Of a stretch of 64,000 nucleotides of DNA, positions 1-7,778 are shown one piece after another; the first letter of the stretch is position 1; every line of letters begins with the position of its first letter. The position numbers and the translations under genes were made by a program. Origin of the DNA: Planococcus salinus (GTDB taxonomy: Bacteria > Bacillota > Bacilli > Bacillales_A > Planococcaceae); assembly GCF_003719725.1 (NCBI RefSeq), contig NZ_RIAX01000002.1, forward strand, positions 372,001 to 436,000, in the 5' to 3' direction. The notes below the pieces were generated by a model. That model was not told the DNA's origin. It searched no databases and worked only from the letters and a program-made list of their open reading frames with translations.

Positions 1-259
1 TCTAACCTCATGAAAAAATGTCCCCTTTTCCCTATACATTCCCACTTACTATATCAGACCCGGCACATCACGAAAAAAAATATGCTCGGAAAAAGAACAG
101 CGTTTATCTGTCAATGCCCCGATAAGCACTGAAAAACTTGGGGCAACAGCTCCTTTTGCTATTATCCATAAGTAAAGCGTTCGAGGGGATGAATCAGATT
201 CTGGAGAACAGGAAATCTGAAAGCCGTCAACCGTGGCAGTCAAACCCAATCAAGGCCAG
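1..259. other. Left-edge intergenic stretch, no gene supported
   Basis: No convincing gene is visible. A 66-codon minus-strand reading frame (49-249) lacks a good ribosome binding site and resembles no family I know. By B. subtilis synteny the next minus-strand gene beyond the edge should be bshC followed by mraZ, so this is probably the spacer before it. A weak minus-strand promoter-like pair, TTTTCG and TATAGT 17 bases apart, lies at about 48-76. Confidence 0.4.
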
Positions 260-640
260 TTACCGGAAATACTCCTGCACTTTCATCACCATGCCGATCA
301 GCCAAACTGCAGCGTAGGCCAGCGACAAAATCAAAAAATACGTGCGCCATAACTTCCGTAAATACTGCATAATAATAATTTCCTTCGAACGTTTCCATTC
401 TATGATGAGATAGACGATGCCGATTATAATGGCTATAAAATAAATTATGCCCGAAGCAGCATATCCCCACAGCGTTTGTATCGACATGGGAACTGAAAAA
501 AACAGCAAAAAAGTGGTGACATCAGCGGATATACCAACAGCTTTCCACCCCATCCTTTTTCTGGAAGAAAGCCAGACCAGCAAAAACGCCAGGAACGGCC
601 AAAAGATAAAAATAGTTCCAATAGAATGTATAATAATCAT
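260..640 (-). CDS. DUF3397 family small membrane protein
   Basis: This 126-residue protein is almost entirely hydrophobic. About four membrane helices are visible (near residues 4-21, 36-54, 60-78 and 100-120), separated by short basic loops. It matches in size and position the DUF3397 proteins found between panE and bshC/mraZ in Bacillales. The molecular role of the family is unknown. The ATG at 640 is preceded by GAGG lying inside the end of panE, only three bases away, so the two genes are probably translationally coupled. Family assignment is by position and hydropathy, so function stays open. Confidence 0.75.
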   Translation of the reverse strand: MIIIHSIGTIFIFWPFLAFLLVWLSSRKRMGWKAVGISADVTTFLLFFSVPMSIQTLWGYAASGIIYFIAIIIGIVYLIIEWKRSKEIIIMQYLRKLWRTYFLILSLAYAAVWLIGMVMKVQEYFR

Positions 641-643
641 AGT

Positions 644-1501
644 TTAAACCTCAGCTGATTTTAATAGATGATACAGTCCTTGCAATAAGGGCAATTCCAC
701 CGGTGAACGCTGCAATGTGTACAGAACAATGGTATCCAGCTCCAATCTTCGCCCGGCTTTCTTATCGGCCAGCATCGAAGACGTGTTTTGAGCAGTGGAT
801 GCACACAACGCAGCAACTTCTTCAAATGGCAGCAGAACTTCCATTTCCGGAAAAGCGGCCCCTAATTCTTTATACAGATTTTTCAACAGCTCATATGCGT
901 ACGGATTCGTCAGCAACTCCCCATTTTTAATGGACATGAGTGCTGTCAATGGGTTGATCAGGCTGTTCAGTAAAACTTTCCTGAACAGCAGGCTGTCTGC
1001 TTCCCCATGCCAGCTGCAAGGAAACCCCTCCGTCTCCAGAAGAGGACAGAATCTGTTTTCGTCGCCTTTCAGCAAAGCGAATTTTATGGTTCCTTTTCCA
1101 GTGTGCCGCACCTCACAGTCACTGAGCTTCAAGGCACCGTGCTCAACACTGCCGACAGCTATGTGTTCCTGCGGCAAGTTTTTTGCCGGCTCAACATGCA
1201 GCATACCGTTTTGGAGAAATACGATGGGATTTGATAAAAATCCTGTTTCCAACAAACTCATCACCTCATCCAATTGGCTATGCTTCACTGCCAGCAGGAT
1301 AAATGAATCAGGGTCGATGTCGTTCCAATTTGCCGTTGCCTTCACTTTGCAAACCACATCTTCTTTTTTTATGCCTTGTGCGTTGATTGTTTTAGCCTGC
1401 TCGTCACGTCTTGTCACCAGCAGCGTTTCAGCACCGGTCTGTTCCAACAAACAGGCTGTCAACATGCCTACAGCTCCTGCTCCGACGACTGTAACTTTCA
1501 C
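644..1501 (-). CDS. panE: 2-dehydropantoate 2-reductase (ketopantoate reductase)
   Basis: Predicted to reduce 2-dehydropantoate to pantoate with NADPH in the cytoplasm, a step towards pantothenate and coenzyme A. The N-terminus shows the Rossmann motif GAGAVG followed by a short beta-alpha-beta fold, and the C-terminal half is the helical ApbA/PanE domain; 285 residues is close to the family norm. The reading frame is open upstream to 1576, but a GTG at 1501 has a strong AAGGAGGGG just before it and starts exactly at the Rossmann strand, so I choose GTG. A terminator separates it from the carboxylase genes, so it is likely transcribed with the DUF3397 gene instead. Position matches B. subtilis ylbQ. 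Confidence 0.88.
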   Translation of the reverse strand: MKVTVVGAGAVGMLTACLLEQTGAETLLVTRRDEQAKTINAQGIKKEDVVCKVKATANWNDIDPDSFILLAVKHSQLDEVMSLLETGFLSNPIVFLQNGMLHVEPAKNLPQEHIAVGSVEHGALKLSDCEVRHTGKGTIKFALLKGDENRFCPLLETEGFPCSWHGEADSLLFRKVLLNSLINPLTALMSIKNGELLTNPYAYELLKNLYKELGAAFPEMEVLLPFEEVAALCASTAQNTSSMLADKKAGRRLELDTIVLYTLQRSPVELPLLQGLYHLLKSAEV

Positions 1502-1548
1502 GCTCTCCCCTCCTTTTCCTACTGCATGAATCCACTGTTCACAAAAAA

Positions 1549-1574
1549 GAAGCCTGCCATGGAAAGCAGACTTC
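1549..1574 (-). terminator. Terminator of the acyl-CoA carboxylase operon
   Basis: Minus-strand stem GAAGTCTGC / GCAGGCTTC (one G-U pair) with an 8-base loop, followed by a run of T. It lies directly after the carboxyltransferase stop codon and before panE. Confidence 0.75.
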
Positions 1575-1588
1575 AAGGCTATTATTCA

Positions 1589-3139
1589 TTATACGGGAAA
1601 AACTCCGTGTTTTCGATATGGTAATGGCAAATCTTTCGACTCATAGAAAGAAAAGCGTTGAATCAGTACTTCCCTTAAGTCGTGCGGTGCCACGATTTCA
1701 TCAACAATCAATTCCGAGGCCAACCGGTAGATGTCGATTTCCTCTTTGTATTCCTGATGTTTCTGCTGCACGTACTGAAGGCGTTCTTTCGGATCTTCAA
1801 TGGCTTCGATCTTATTCGAATAAACGGCATTGACCGCAGCTTCGGGACCCATTACTGCGATTTGCGCTGTCGGCAGTGCGATGCAGATGTCGGGTTCAAA
1901 TGCCGGCCCGGCCATTGCATACAACCCTGCTCCATATGCTTTCCGCACAATTACAGAAATCTTTGGCACGGTCGCAGAACTCATTGCAGCGATGAATTTG
2001 GCTCCGTGACGGATAATGCCGGCACGTTCCACTTTTGTTCCAATCATGAAACCGGGAACATCCGCGAGAAACAGCAGCGGAATTGAGAATGCATTGCACA
2101 GATTGATGAATTTGGCACCTTTGTCGGCAGAATCACCGAACAGGACACCGCCTTTCACTTTCGGCTGGTTGGCCAAAATTCCGACGACTTGGCCGTCAAT
2201 CCGTGCCAGGCCGGTAATCAGCTCAGGAGCAAACAGTTTCTTTATATCGAAAAAACTGCCTTCATCGATCAGCTGGTCGATCAATTCGTACATATCAAAT
2301 GGTGCATTCTGATTTTCAGGAATGATTTCTTCCAACGCACGGCCTGCTTTTGCCGCTTTGCCTTCCAGTTTTTCCGGTTTCATGGCGAAATTCGCCGGAA
2401 AATTCGTCAAGTAACGCCGGGCTTCGGCTATCGCTTCCTGCTCTGATGACACAAGTACATCGCCCACACCGCTGACTGAACAATGCATTCGGGCCCCACC
2501 CATTTCTTCCAATGTCACTTTTTCACCAATCACTTTTTCAGCCATCCTTGGTGAACCTAAATACATCGACGCGTTACCTTCAACCATAATGACGATATCA
2601 CAAAATGCCGGAATGTATGCGCCTCCTGCAGCAGATGGACCGAACAGCAGACAGACTTGCGGAACCATGCCGGACATCCGCACCTGGTTATGGAAGATGC
2701 GGCCTGCCCCTCTTCTGTTCGGGAACATGTCCAACTGATCCGTTATCCGTGCTCCTGCAGAATCCACTAAGTACAGCATGGGAACCTGCAGTTTCTCAGC
2801 CGTCTCCTGGATACGGATAATCTTCTCCACCGTCCGTGAACCCCAGGAGCCGGCTTTGACTGTTGAATCATTCGCCATGACACAAACCGTCTGCCCATTG
2901 ATTTTGCCGATTGCTGTGACTACGCCGTCCGCAGGCAAATCTCCTGCTTCGACATTGGCAAACCGGCCATCTTCTGAGTATGTTCCGTCATCAAACAACA
3001 GTCTTAAGCGATCCCGGACAAACAATTTATTGCTTTCTTTCATCTTTTCATGGTATTTCTGCTGCCCTCCTGCAAAAATCGCCTTGAGCTTTTGTTCCAA
3101 CCGTTCATTATAGCCTGTCGTTTCACTCGTTCTTGTCAT
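1589..3139 (-). CDS. Biotin-dependent acyl-CoA carboxylase, carboxyltransferase subunit
   Basis: 516 residues with the two-lobed carboxyltransferase fold of the PccB/MccB/MmdA family. It transfers CO2 from carboxybiotin to an acyl-CoA such as propionyl-, acetyl- or methylcrotonyl-CoA. Oxyanion-type glycine-rich stretches are visible: GPSAAGGAYIPAFCD in the N-lobe and KAYGAGLYAMAG in the C-lobe. It is third in an operon after accC and a free biotinyl-domain gene, with 30 bases between it and the biotinyl gene. The set resembles B. subtilis yngH-yngHB-yngE. The substrate cannot be fixed from sequence alone; propionyl-CoA and methylcrotonyl-CoA are the main candidates. Confidence 0.88.
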   Translation of the reverse strand: MTRTSETTGYNERLEQKLKAIFAGGQQKYHEKMKESNKLFVRDRLRLLFDDGTYSEDGRFANVEAGDLPADGVVTAIGKINGQTVCVMANDSTVKAGSWGSRTVEKIIRIQETAEKLQVPMLYLVDSAGARITDQLDMFPNRRGAGRIFHNQVRMSGMVPQVCLLFGPSAAGGAYIPAFCDIVIMVEGNASMYLGSPRMAEKVIGEKVTLEEMGGARMHCSVSGVGDVLVSSEQEAIAEARRYLTNFPANFAMKPEKLEGKAAKAGRALEEIIPENQNAPFDMYELIDQLIDEGSFFDIKKLFAPELITGLARIDGQVVGILANQPKVKGGVLFGDSADKGAKFINLCNAFSIPLLFLADVPGFMIGTKVERAGIIRHGAKFIAAMSSATVPKISVIVRKAYGAGLYAMAGPAFEPDICIALPTAQIAVMGPEAAVNAVYSNKIEAIEDPKERLQYVQQKHQEYKEEIDIYRLASELIVDEIVAPHDLREVLIQRFSFYESKDLPLPYRKHGVFPV

Positions 3140-3169
3140 TTCAGCTACCCCCTTTGCTTCAATCTGAAA

Positions 3170-3385
3170 TCACTCACTAAGTGTAATCAGTGTGTCCCCT
3201 TCGTTCACAAAACCGCCAACTTCAATATGGACTTTGTCCACGGTACCGCCGAATTCCGCTTCGATCGGAATTTCCATTTTCATTGATTCGATGGTGATGA
3301 CAGCCTGTCCAGCACTGACTGCGTCCCCTTCTGCTGCCAATATATTCAAAACAGTTCCTGCCATTGATGCTTTCAATTCTTTCAT
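3170..3385 (-). CDS. Free-standing biotinyl-domain protein (BCCP-like)
   Basis: A 71-residue biotinyl domain and nothing else, carrying the biotin as a swinging arm between the carboxylase and the carboxyltransferase encoded on either side. The biotinylation motif ESMKME is present, with the acceptor lysine at residue 36 and the usual flanking glycine-containing beta turns. Its ATG overlaps the TGA of the biotin carboxylase gene (ATGA), indicating translational coupling and matched stoichiometry. It lacks the proline/alanine-rich N-terminal linker of AccB, so it resembles YngHB, the partner of the second carboxylase in bacilli. Biotin would be attached by BirA, encoded elsewhere. Confidence 0.9.
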   Translation of the reverse strand: MKELKASMAGTVLNILAAEGDAVSAGQAVITIESMKMEIPIEAEFGGTVDKVHIEVGGFVNEGDTLITLSE

Positions 3386-4731
3386 TTCGCTTTCTCCTCC
3401 TTGTCATGGTTTAACCAATTCGACAACACAGCTGTCTCGTATTCTCCCGTTACAAACTCTTCAGTCTCCAGAAATTCCCGGAACATCGGAATATTCGTTT
3501 TCACTCCCGCTATTTCAGCATGAGCGAAAAAGTCCATGGATTTGCTTAATGCCTCGTTTCGATCTTTTCCTTTTATGATCACTTTTGCAATCAACGGATC
3601 ATAGAACGGTGTTATTTTATTGCCTTGCTCATATCCTGATTCAATGCGCGCTTCTTCGCCCCACCTGATTTGTTCAAGCGTGCCGGGGGAAGGAAAGAAA
3701 GTTTTCGGATCTTCCGCATAGATCCGGAATTCGATCGCATGGCCATTGGAAATGATCGCTTCCTGCGGCGGCAACTCTTTGCCGTTGGCGACAGCCAATT
3801 GCCACTCCACTAAATCGACCCCTGTCACTTCCTCACTGACGGGATGTTCAACTTGCAGTCGTGTGTTCATTTCCAAAAAATAAAAATCATGATTATGGTC
3901 TACGATGAATTCAACAGTTCCGGCGTTTGTGTATTTCACTGCTTCCGCTGCTTTTACCGCTGCGTCGCATAAACGCTTTCTTGCTTGTTCCGGTAAATTT
4001 GGAGACGGCGATTCTTCGATGACTTTTTGGTTGCGCCGCTGCACAGAGCAATTTCGTTCGTACAGATGGACAATATTCCCATGCTGGTCCCCGAAAATTT
4101 GAACTTCAATATGACGGGCATCTGCTATGAATTTTTCCAGAAAAACGACATCGTCACCGAAATACGACTTGGCTCTGTTTTTTACAGACTCGAATTGTTG
4201 ATTGAGCGCTTGTTCATCTTCGCACCGGATCATCCCGATTCCTCCGCCACCAGCACTTGCTTTCAGCATAACCGGATAGCCGATTTGTCCTGCAGCAGAT
4301 AAGGCCTGTTCCAGCGTGGCAACTCCTTCTTCTGTGCCCGGCACGACCGGCACACCTGCTTCGATCATCGTTTTGCGCGACGCGATTTTGTCCCCCATCT
4401 TTTCAATGATGCTGTTGTGGGGGCCGATGAATATCATTCCCGCTTCAGTAACTTTCCGGGCGAACTCGGCATTTTCGGACAACAGTCCATAGCCCGGATG
4501 AATCGCTTCGACCTGACGATTTTTAGCTGCTTCGATAATCTTGTCCATCTGTAAATAAGACTGCATGACCGGACCCGGTCCGATCAGTACCGCTTCAGTT
4601 GCTTCACTGACATAAGGCAGATCCCCATCAGCCTCGGAGTGAATGGCAACTGTATCGATACCGAGGCGCTTGCATGTCCGTATAATACGACGTGCAATTT
4701 CGCCCCGGTTCGCAATCAGGATTTTTTTCAT
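3382..4731 (-). CDS. Biotin carboxylase subunit of acyl-CoA carboxylase
   Basis: ATP-dependent biotin carboxylase, about 449 residues, AccC-like. It starts with the typical KKILIANRGEIARRI. The glycine-rich ATP-grasp loop KASAGGGGIGM and the active-site stretch EMNTRLQVEHPVSEEVTG are intact. An ATG further out (4797) is open, but the ATG at 4731 has AGGGGGT about ten bases upstream and aligns with the conserved N-terminus. No biotinyl domain is fused; the overlapping next gene supplies it. The operon promoter and a consensus cre box lie just upstream, suggesting catabolite control. This is probably not the housekeeping accC, which normally pairs with accB. Confidence 0.9.
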   Translation of the reverse strand: MKKILIANRGEIARRIIRTCKRLGIDTVAIHSEADGDLPYVSEATEAVLIGPGPVMQSYLQMDKIIEAAKNRQVEAIHPGYGLLSENAEFARKVTEAGMIFIGPHNSIIEKMGDKIASRKTMIEAGVPVVPGTEEGVATLEQALSAAGQIGYPVMLKASAGGGGIGMIRCEDEQALNQQFESVKNRAKSYFGDDVVFLEKFIADARHIEVQIFGDQHGNIVHLYERNCSVQRRNQKVIEESPSPNLPEQARKRLCDAAVKAAEAVKYTNAGTVEFIVDHNHDFYFLEMNTRLQVEHPVSEEVTGVDLVEWQLAVANGKELPPQEAIISNGHAIEFRIYAEDPKTFFPSPGTLEQIRWGEEARIESGYEQGNKITPFYDPLIAKVIIKGKDRNEALSKSMDFFAHAEIAGVKTNIPMFREFLETEEFVTGEYETAVLSNWLNHDKEEKAK

Positions 4732-4767
4732 GTATGAAATACCCCCTGTGTTTATTCTCCCTCTCCT

Positions 4768-4797
4768 AGCATATACGAATTTTGTAAGCGATTTCAA
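4768..4797 (-). promoter_or_regulatory. Promoter with consensus cre (CcpA) box for the carboxylase operon
   Basis: On the minus strand, TTGAAA (4797-4792) and TATGCT (4773-4768) are 18 bases apart and form a plausible sigma-A promoter. The sequence TGAAATCGCTTACA (4796-4783) agrees at every position with the cre consensus TGWAANCGNTNWCA. It begins inside the -35 box and fills much of the spacer, a classic place for repression by CcpA. Confidence 0.7.
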
Positions 4798-4864
4798 CTA
4801 TTCATGAAAATAATTCTTCCACTCTTTTTTGGAACGTTTTCATCCACATGGACAAAAGAAAAAA

Positions 4865-4884
4865 GGCTTCCGTAATCGGAAACC
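4865..4884 (-). terminator. Terminator after the crotonase gene
   Basis: Minus-strand stem GGTTTCCG / CGGAAGCC with loop ATTA (one G-U pair), then six T. It abuts the crotonase stop codon and separates that gene from the carboxylase operon. Confidence 0.75.
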
Positions 4885-5637
4885 TCATTGGTTCGTTTTA
4901 TTCAAAAATTTATCCACCGCTTCATGGTGGGCATCTTCTGCCCACAACTGAGCGCAACGGCGCACTTCCTCTTCCACGCGGCCTTCCAAATTGGTTTCTT
5001 TCCATTTGCGGATAGCCATCTCTTTGTATGCGCGATGCACTTCAGGTCTCACTTTTTTCATTTGAGACAAAAAAACGTCGATGTCTTTTGGCGACCGGAT
5101 CACTTTGGTGGCCCATCCATTCGTTTCCAGCTCATCGGCTGTGTAGAGCCTTGCTTCTCCCAGCATTTGAAGTGCATGGTCATGCTGCAAAGCTTCGAAC
5201 AGGTAGGTGCCTCCACCCCAACCGCTCGTTATAACCAGATTGCCTTGGACAAAACCGCATTTGGCATGAGCTTTCACCAGGCGGTAATCGCAGGCTGTTG
5301 CAATTTCACAACCTCCCCCGACAGCAGTGCCATTGACCAGGGCAATAACAGGAATAGGCAGTGTTTTCAATGCATACAGGGCCTGACTCATCCGTTTGAG
5401 CATTGGGTACGCTTCTTCTTCCGTCCGTAAGGCATGAAAAACAGATAAATCCCCTCCAGAACAAAAGGCCTGATCTCCCGCAGCAGTCACGATGACCAGT
5501 CGGACTTCAGATTTTCCGGCAGAGCGGACCAACTCTTCCATCCCATCGATAATTTCGTCATTTACAGCATTTCGGATATGGGGCCGATCGATGGTGAATG
5601 TCATCACTCCATCGGCTGATTCAATGTGATAGGACAT
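4885..5637 (-). CDS. Crotonase-family protein, possible ethylmalonyl/methylmalonyl-CoA decarboxylase
   Basis: A 250-residue crotonase fold: the CoA-binding and oxyanion stretch FCSGGDLS and the second oxyanion loop GTAVGGGCE are present. The first catalytic glutamate of enoyl-CoA hydratases is kept (in GGGCE). The second, normally in a Q-P-E-x-x-L-G context, is replaced: the segment reads GFVQGNLVITSGWGGGT. This fits the pattern I recall for the ECHDC1/ethylmalonyl-CoA decarboxylase branch, which has a tryptophan-glycine-glycine motif, better than a true hydratase. It neighbours a biotin carboxylase operon, whose side products such an enzyme would repair. ATG 5637 is chosen over the adjacent TTG because AAGGAG is then seven bases away. 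Exact activity is inference. Confidence 0.7.
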   Translation of the reverse strand: MSYHIESADGVMTFTIDRPHIRNAVNDEIIDGMEELVRSAGKSEVRLVIVTAAGDQAFCSGGDLSVFHALRTEEEAYPMLKRMSQALYALKTLPIPVIALVNGTAVGGGCEIATACDYRLVKAHAKCGFVQGNLVITSGWGGGTYLFEALQHDHALQMLGEARLYTADELETNGWATKVIRSPKDIDVFLSQMKKVRPEVHRAYKEMAIRKWKETNLEGRVEEEVRRCAQLWAEDAHHEAVDKFLNKTNQ

Positions 5638-5662
5638 CAAAACACTCCTTATGTATAGAGAA

Positions 5663-5699
5663 AAAGGCTACCGAGAGCCATGGCCTCTCAATAGCCTTT
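5663..5699 (-). terminator. Terminator after rpmF
   Basis: Outer stem AAAGGCTA / TAGCCTTT with an inner GAGAG / CTCTC stem, ending in a T-run on the minus strand just past the rpmF stop. Confidence 0.75.
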
Positions 5700-5716
5700 C
5701 AGCAGCAAATACTGTT

Positions 5717-5890
5717 TTACTTGCTTACTACTTCTTTCCCTTTGTATGTTCCGCATTCTTTACAGACGCGGTGAGCCAATTTCATTTCGCCACAGCTTGG
5801 GCAAGTTACCATACCAGGTACGGACAACTTGAAATGAGTACGGCGTTGTCTTTTAGCGGTTTTGGATGTTCTTCTGAACGGTACAGCCAT
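5717..5890 (-). CDS. rpmF: 50S ribosomal protein L32
   Basis: 57 residues beginning [16 protein letters not shown], the signature start of bacterial L32, which binds 23S rRNA in the large subunit. A zinc ribbon is present with cysteines CPSC and CKEC, so this is the zinc-containing paralogue type. The ATG at 5890 has GGAGG eight bases upstream; the frame opens three codons earlier but without a better site. It lies 24 bases after the ylbN-like gene, the usual DUF177-rpmF pair, and is followed by a strong terminator. Confidence 0.96.
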   Translation of the reverse strand: MAVPFRRTSKTAKRQRRTHFKLSVPGMVTCPSCGEMKLAHRVCKECGTYKGKEVVSK

Positions 5891-5914
5891 TGGTGACACC
5901 TCCTTACAATGATT

Positions 5915-6448
5915 CTATTCATCTGACTGATCAAAATACTTGGCTAAATCAGCAAGTCTTGGATCCGTTTTTGGTTGTGCTTCTTCTTTCTCAGCTTCCA
6001 CTTGCTCATCTGTTGAATATGACCAGTCTTTGCCGCCTTTGATAACGGCTTGATCGGCGTCTTCCTTAAATACCTGCATCGGGATTTCAAGCAAGATCAA
6101 CTCTTCCAGAACCGGCTGAAAATCAATTGTTTCAGTCGTCACCGGATGAATATTATCATGCATGCCTTCCTGGACTGTTTCAGACCAGTCGAAAATTTCA
6201 ACCGAATCGATGTTTATCGGAAATTCAACATCTTCCCAAGTTCGTGCACAAGGCAAAATGAGATGGCCTTTGAGATTAAGCTGGCACGTTAACTGTTGTG
6301 AACCAATCGTACAATGTCCTGTGACGTGAATCGGTGAAATATCCCGAATATCGCTATTCCGTTGTTTCACTGCATCCAATTGCACGGTATCGTCAATTGG
6401 CATTCCGTCTTTGCGATGTTTCTGAAGCTGTTGGATTGCAATTTTCAT
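5915..6448 (-). CDS. YceD/DUF177 family protein (YlbN-like)
   Basis: 177 residues of the DUF177 (YceD) family, almost always encoded just before rpmF. Two cysteines occur in the middle (TGHCTIGSQQLTCQL and a later CARTW), the conserved part of the family, and the C-terminus is acidic and low in complexity, ending KYFDQSDE. In other bacteria the family is linked to 23S rRNA metabolism or ribosome assembly, which suits the coupling with L32, but no biochemical role is certain. Transcription is divergent from the tmcAL-like gene, with about 127 bases shared upstream. Confidence 0.88.
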   Translation of the reverse strand: MKIAIQQLQKHRKDGMPIDDTVQLDAVKQRNSDIRDISPIHVTGHCTIGSQQLTCQLNLKGHLILPCARTWEDVEFPINIDSVEIFDWSETVQEGMHDNIHPVTTETIDFQPVLEELILLEIPMQVFKEDADQAVIKGGKDWSYSTDEQVEAEKEEAQPKTDPRLADLAKYFDQSDE

Positions 6449-6575
6449 AAGTAATCACCTCAAGACAACAAAGTTGATTATATAATGTGAGGAAAAAGAT
6501 GTCAAGATAAAATCTTGTCACACTGTTCCGAGTATCTGTATACTGAAAACTAATTCTACCAGAGAGGTGATCTGA

Positions 6576-7778
6576 TTGAAAGCAACAGGCATCGTCGTCG
6601 AATACAATCCATTCCATAACGGCCATCTTCACCATGCGAGGGAGGCTAAAAGAAAATCCGGAGCGGACGTGGTCATTGCTGTCATGAGCGGCCAATTTCT
6701 TCAACGCGGCGAGCCGGCGTTTGTGGATAAATGGGCGAGAACGGAAATGGCGCTGGCTGGTGGCATCGACCTTGTTATTGAACTTCCGTATGTCTATGCT
6801 ACAGCCCAAGCCACCGATTTTGCAAAAGGCGCAATGGCATTGCTCGATGCCATTGGCTGTGAATCTTTTTGTTTCGGCAGTGAGCAAGGAGAGATTGAAC
6901 CGTTTTTGCGCTCTTATCAGTTGTTGAAAGAACATTCCGTTGAGTATGAGGAAAAGATCCGTGAAGCTGTTCAAACCGGTATCAGCTACCCTCAGGCTCT
7001 GAATAGGGCCTACGCTTCACTGAGAGGGAAAAATGAAGAGTTTGCTGATTTGACGCAGCCAAATAATATCCTGGGCTTCCATTATATAGAGGCTGCTAAA
7101 AAAAGCGGTTCCACGATGAAACCGTTGACCATCCAGCGCATCGGCGCCAATTATCATGATCCTGTCACACAAGGGGTGTCGATAGCGAGCGCCACCGGCA
7201 TCCGCAAAGTTCTTTTTGAAGGCGGCTCTGTAGACGGATTATCGCCTTATATGCCGCCGTCATCTTTAAAAGCCCTGCAGCAATGCCGTACTTTCGGCAG
7301 CTGGCAACAATTTTATCCTTTGCTGCGGTACGCTATCTTGAGAGAACAGCCGGAAAACATCCGCCAATTCGCAGAAGTGACGGAAGGAATTGAAAACCTG
7401 CTTTACGAAGCGGCTAAAAAAGCCCCCACATTTGACGATTTTATCGGGCTGATCAAATCCAAGCGGTACACCCGTACACGCCTGCAGCGGATGCTGACGC
7501 ATATCTATACCGGCTTTACTTGGGAACAGCTTCGGTCTTACCAGGCACCTGCCTATTTGCGGCTCCTCGGCATGTCGGGAGCAGGCAGGAACTATTTGCG
7601 TCTTCAAAAAAAGAACATCGGGCTTCCCGTTATCAGCCGTGCCGCCGACTTGACGGACACGATGGGAATGCTCGATGTTCATGCAAGCACGATGTATTTA
7701 CTGGGCCTTGGAACAGAGCAGTTGAAAAAAGAATATACCACACCGCCTTTTTACTTTGGTGACAGGGACTCCAAATAA
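6576..7778 (+). CDS. tmcAL: tRNA(Met) cytidine acetate ligase (YlbM family)
   Basis: 400 residues of the YlbM/TmcAL family. B. subtilis TmcAL makes N4-acetylcytidine at the wobble position of elongator tRNA-Met from acetate and ATP. The nucleotidyltransferase signature VEYNPFHNGH sits at the N-terminus with the HxGH-type ATP-binding histidines, followed by a helical C-terminal half. The start is TTG at 6576 with AGAGGTGA seven bases upstream. Its last 28 bases overlap the end of the convergent ylbL-like gene. Length and neighbourhood (rpmF-ylbN on one side, ylbL on the other) match B. subtilis. Confidence 0.9.
   Translation: MKATGIVVEYNPFHNGHLHHAREAKRKSGADVVIAVMSGQFLQRGEPAFVDKWARTEMALAGGIDLVIELPYVYATAQATDFAKGAMALLDAIGCESFCFGSEQGEIEPFLRSYQLLKEHSVEYEEKIREAVQTGISYPQALNRAYASLRGKNEEFADLTQPNNILGFHYIEAAKKSGSTMKPLTIQRIGANYHDPVTQGVSIASATGIRKVLFEGGSVDGLSPYMPPSSLKALQQCRTFGSWQQFYPLLRYAILREQPENIRQFAEVTEGIENLLYEAAKKAPTFDDFIGLIKSKRYTRTRLQRMLTHIYTGFTWEQLRSYQAPAYLRLLGMSGAGRNYLRLQKKNIGLPVISRAADLTDTMGMLDVHASTMYLLGLGTEQLKKEYTTPPFYFGDRDSK

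Noticed and set aside
795-1529. A 244-codon plus-strand frame opposite panE
   Set aside because: Shadow of panE. It lacks a ribosome binding site, its composition is rich in Ser and Pro without motifs, and panE itself has clear conserved motifs on the other strand.
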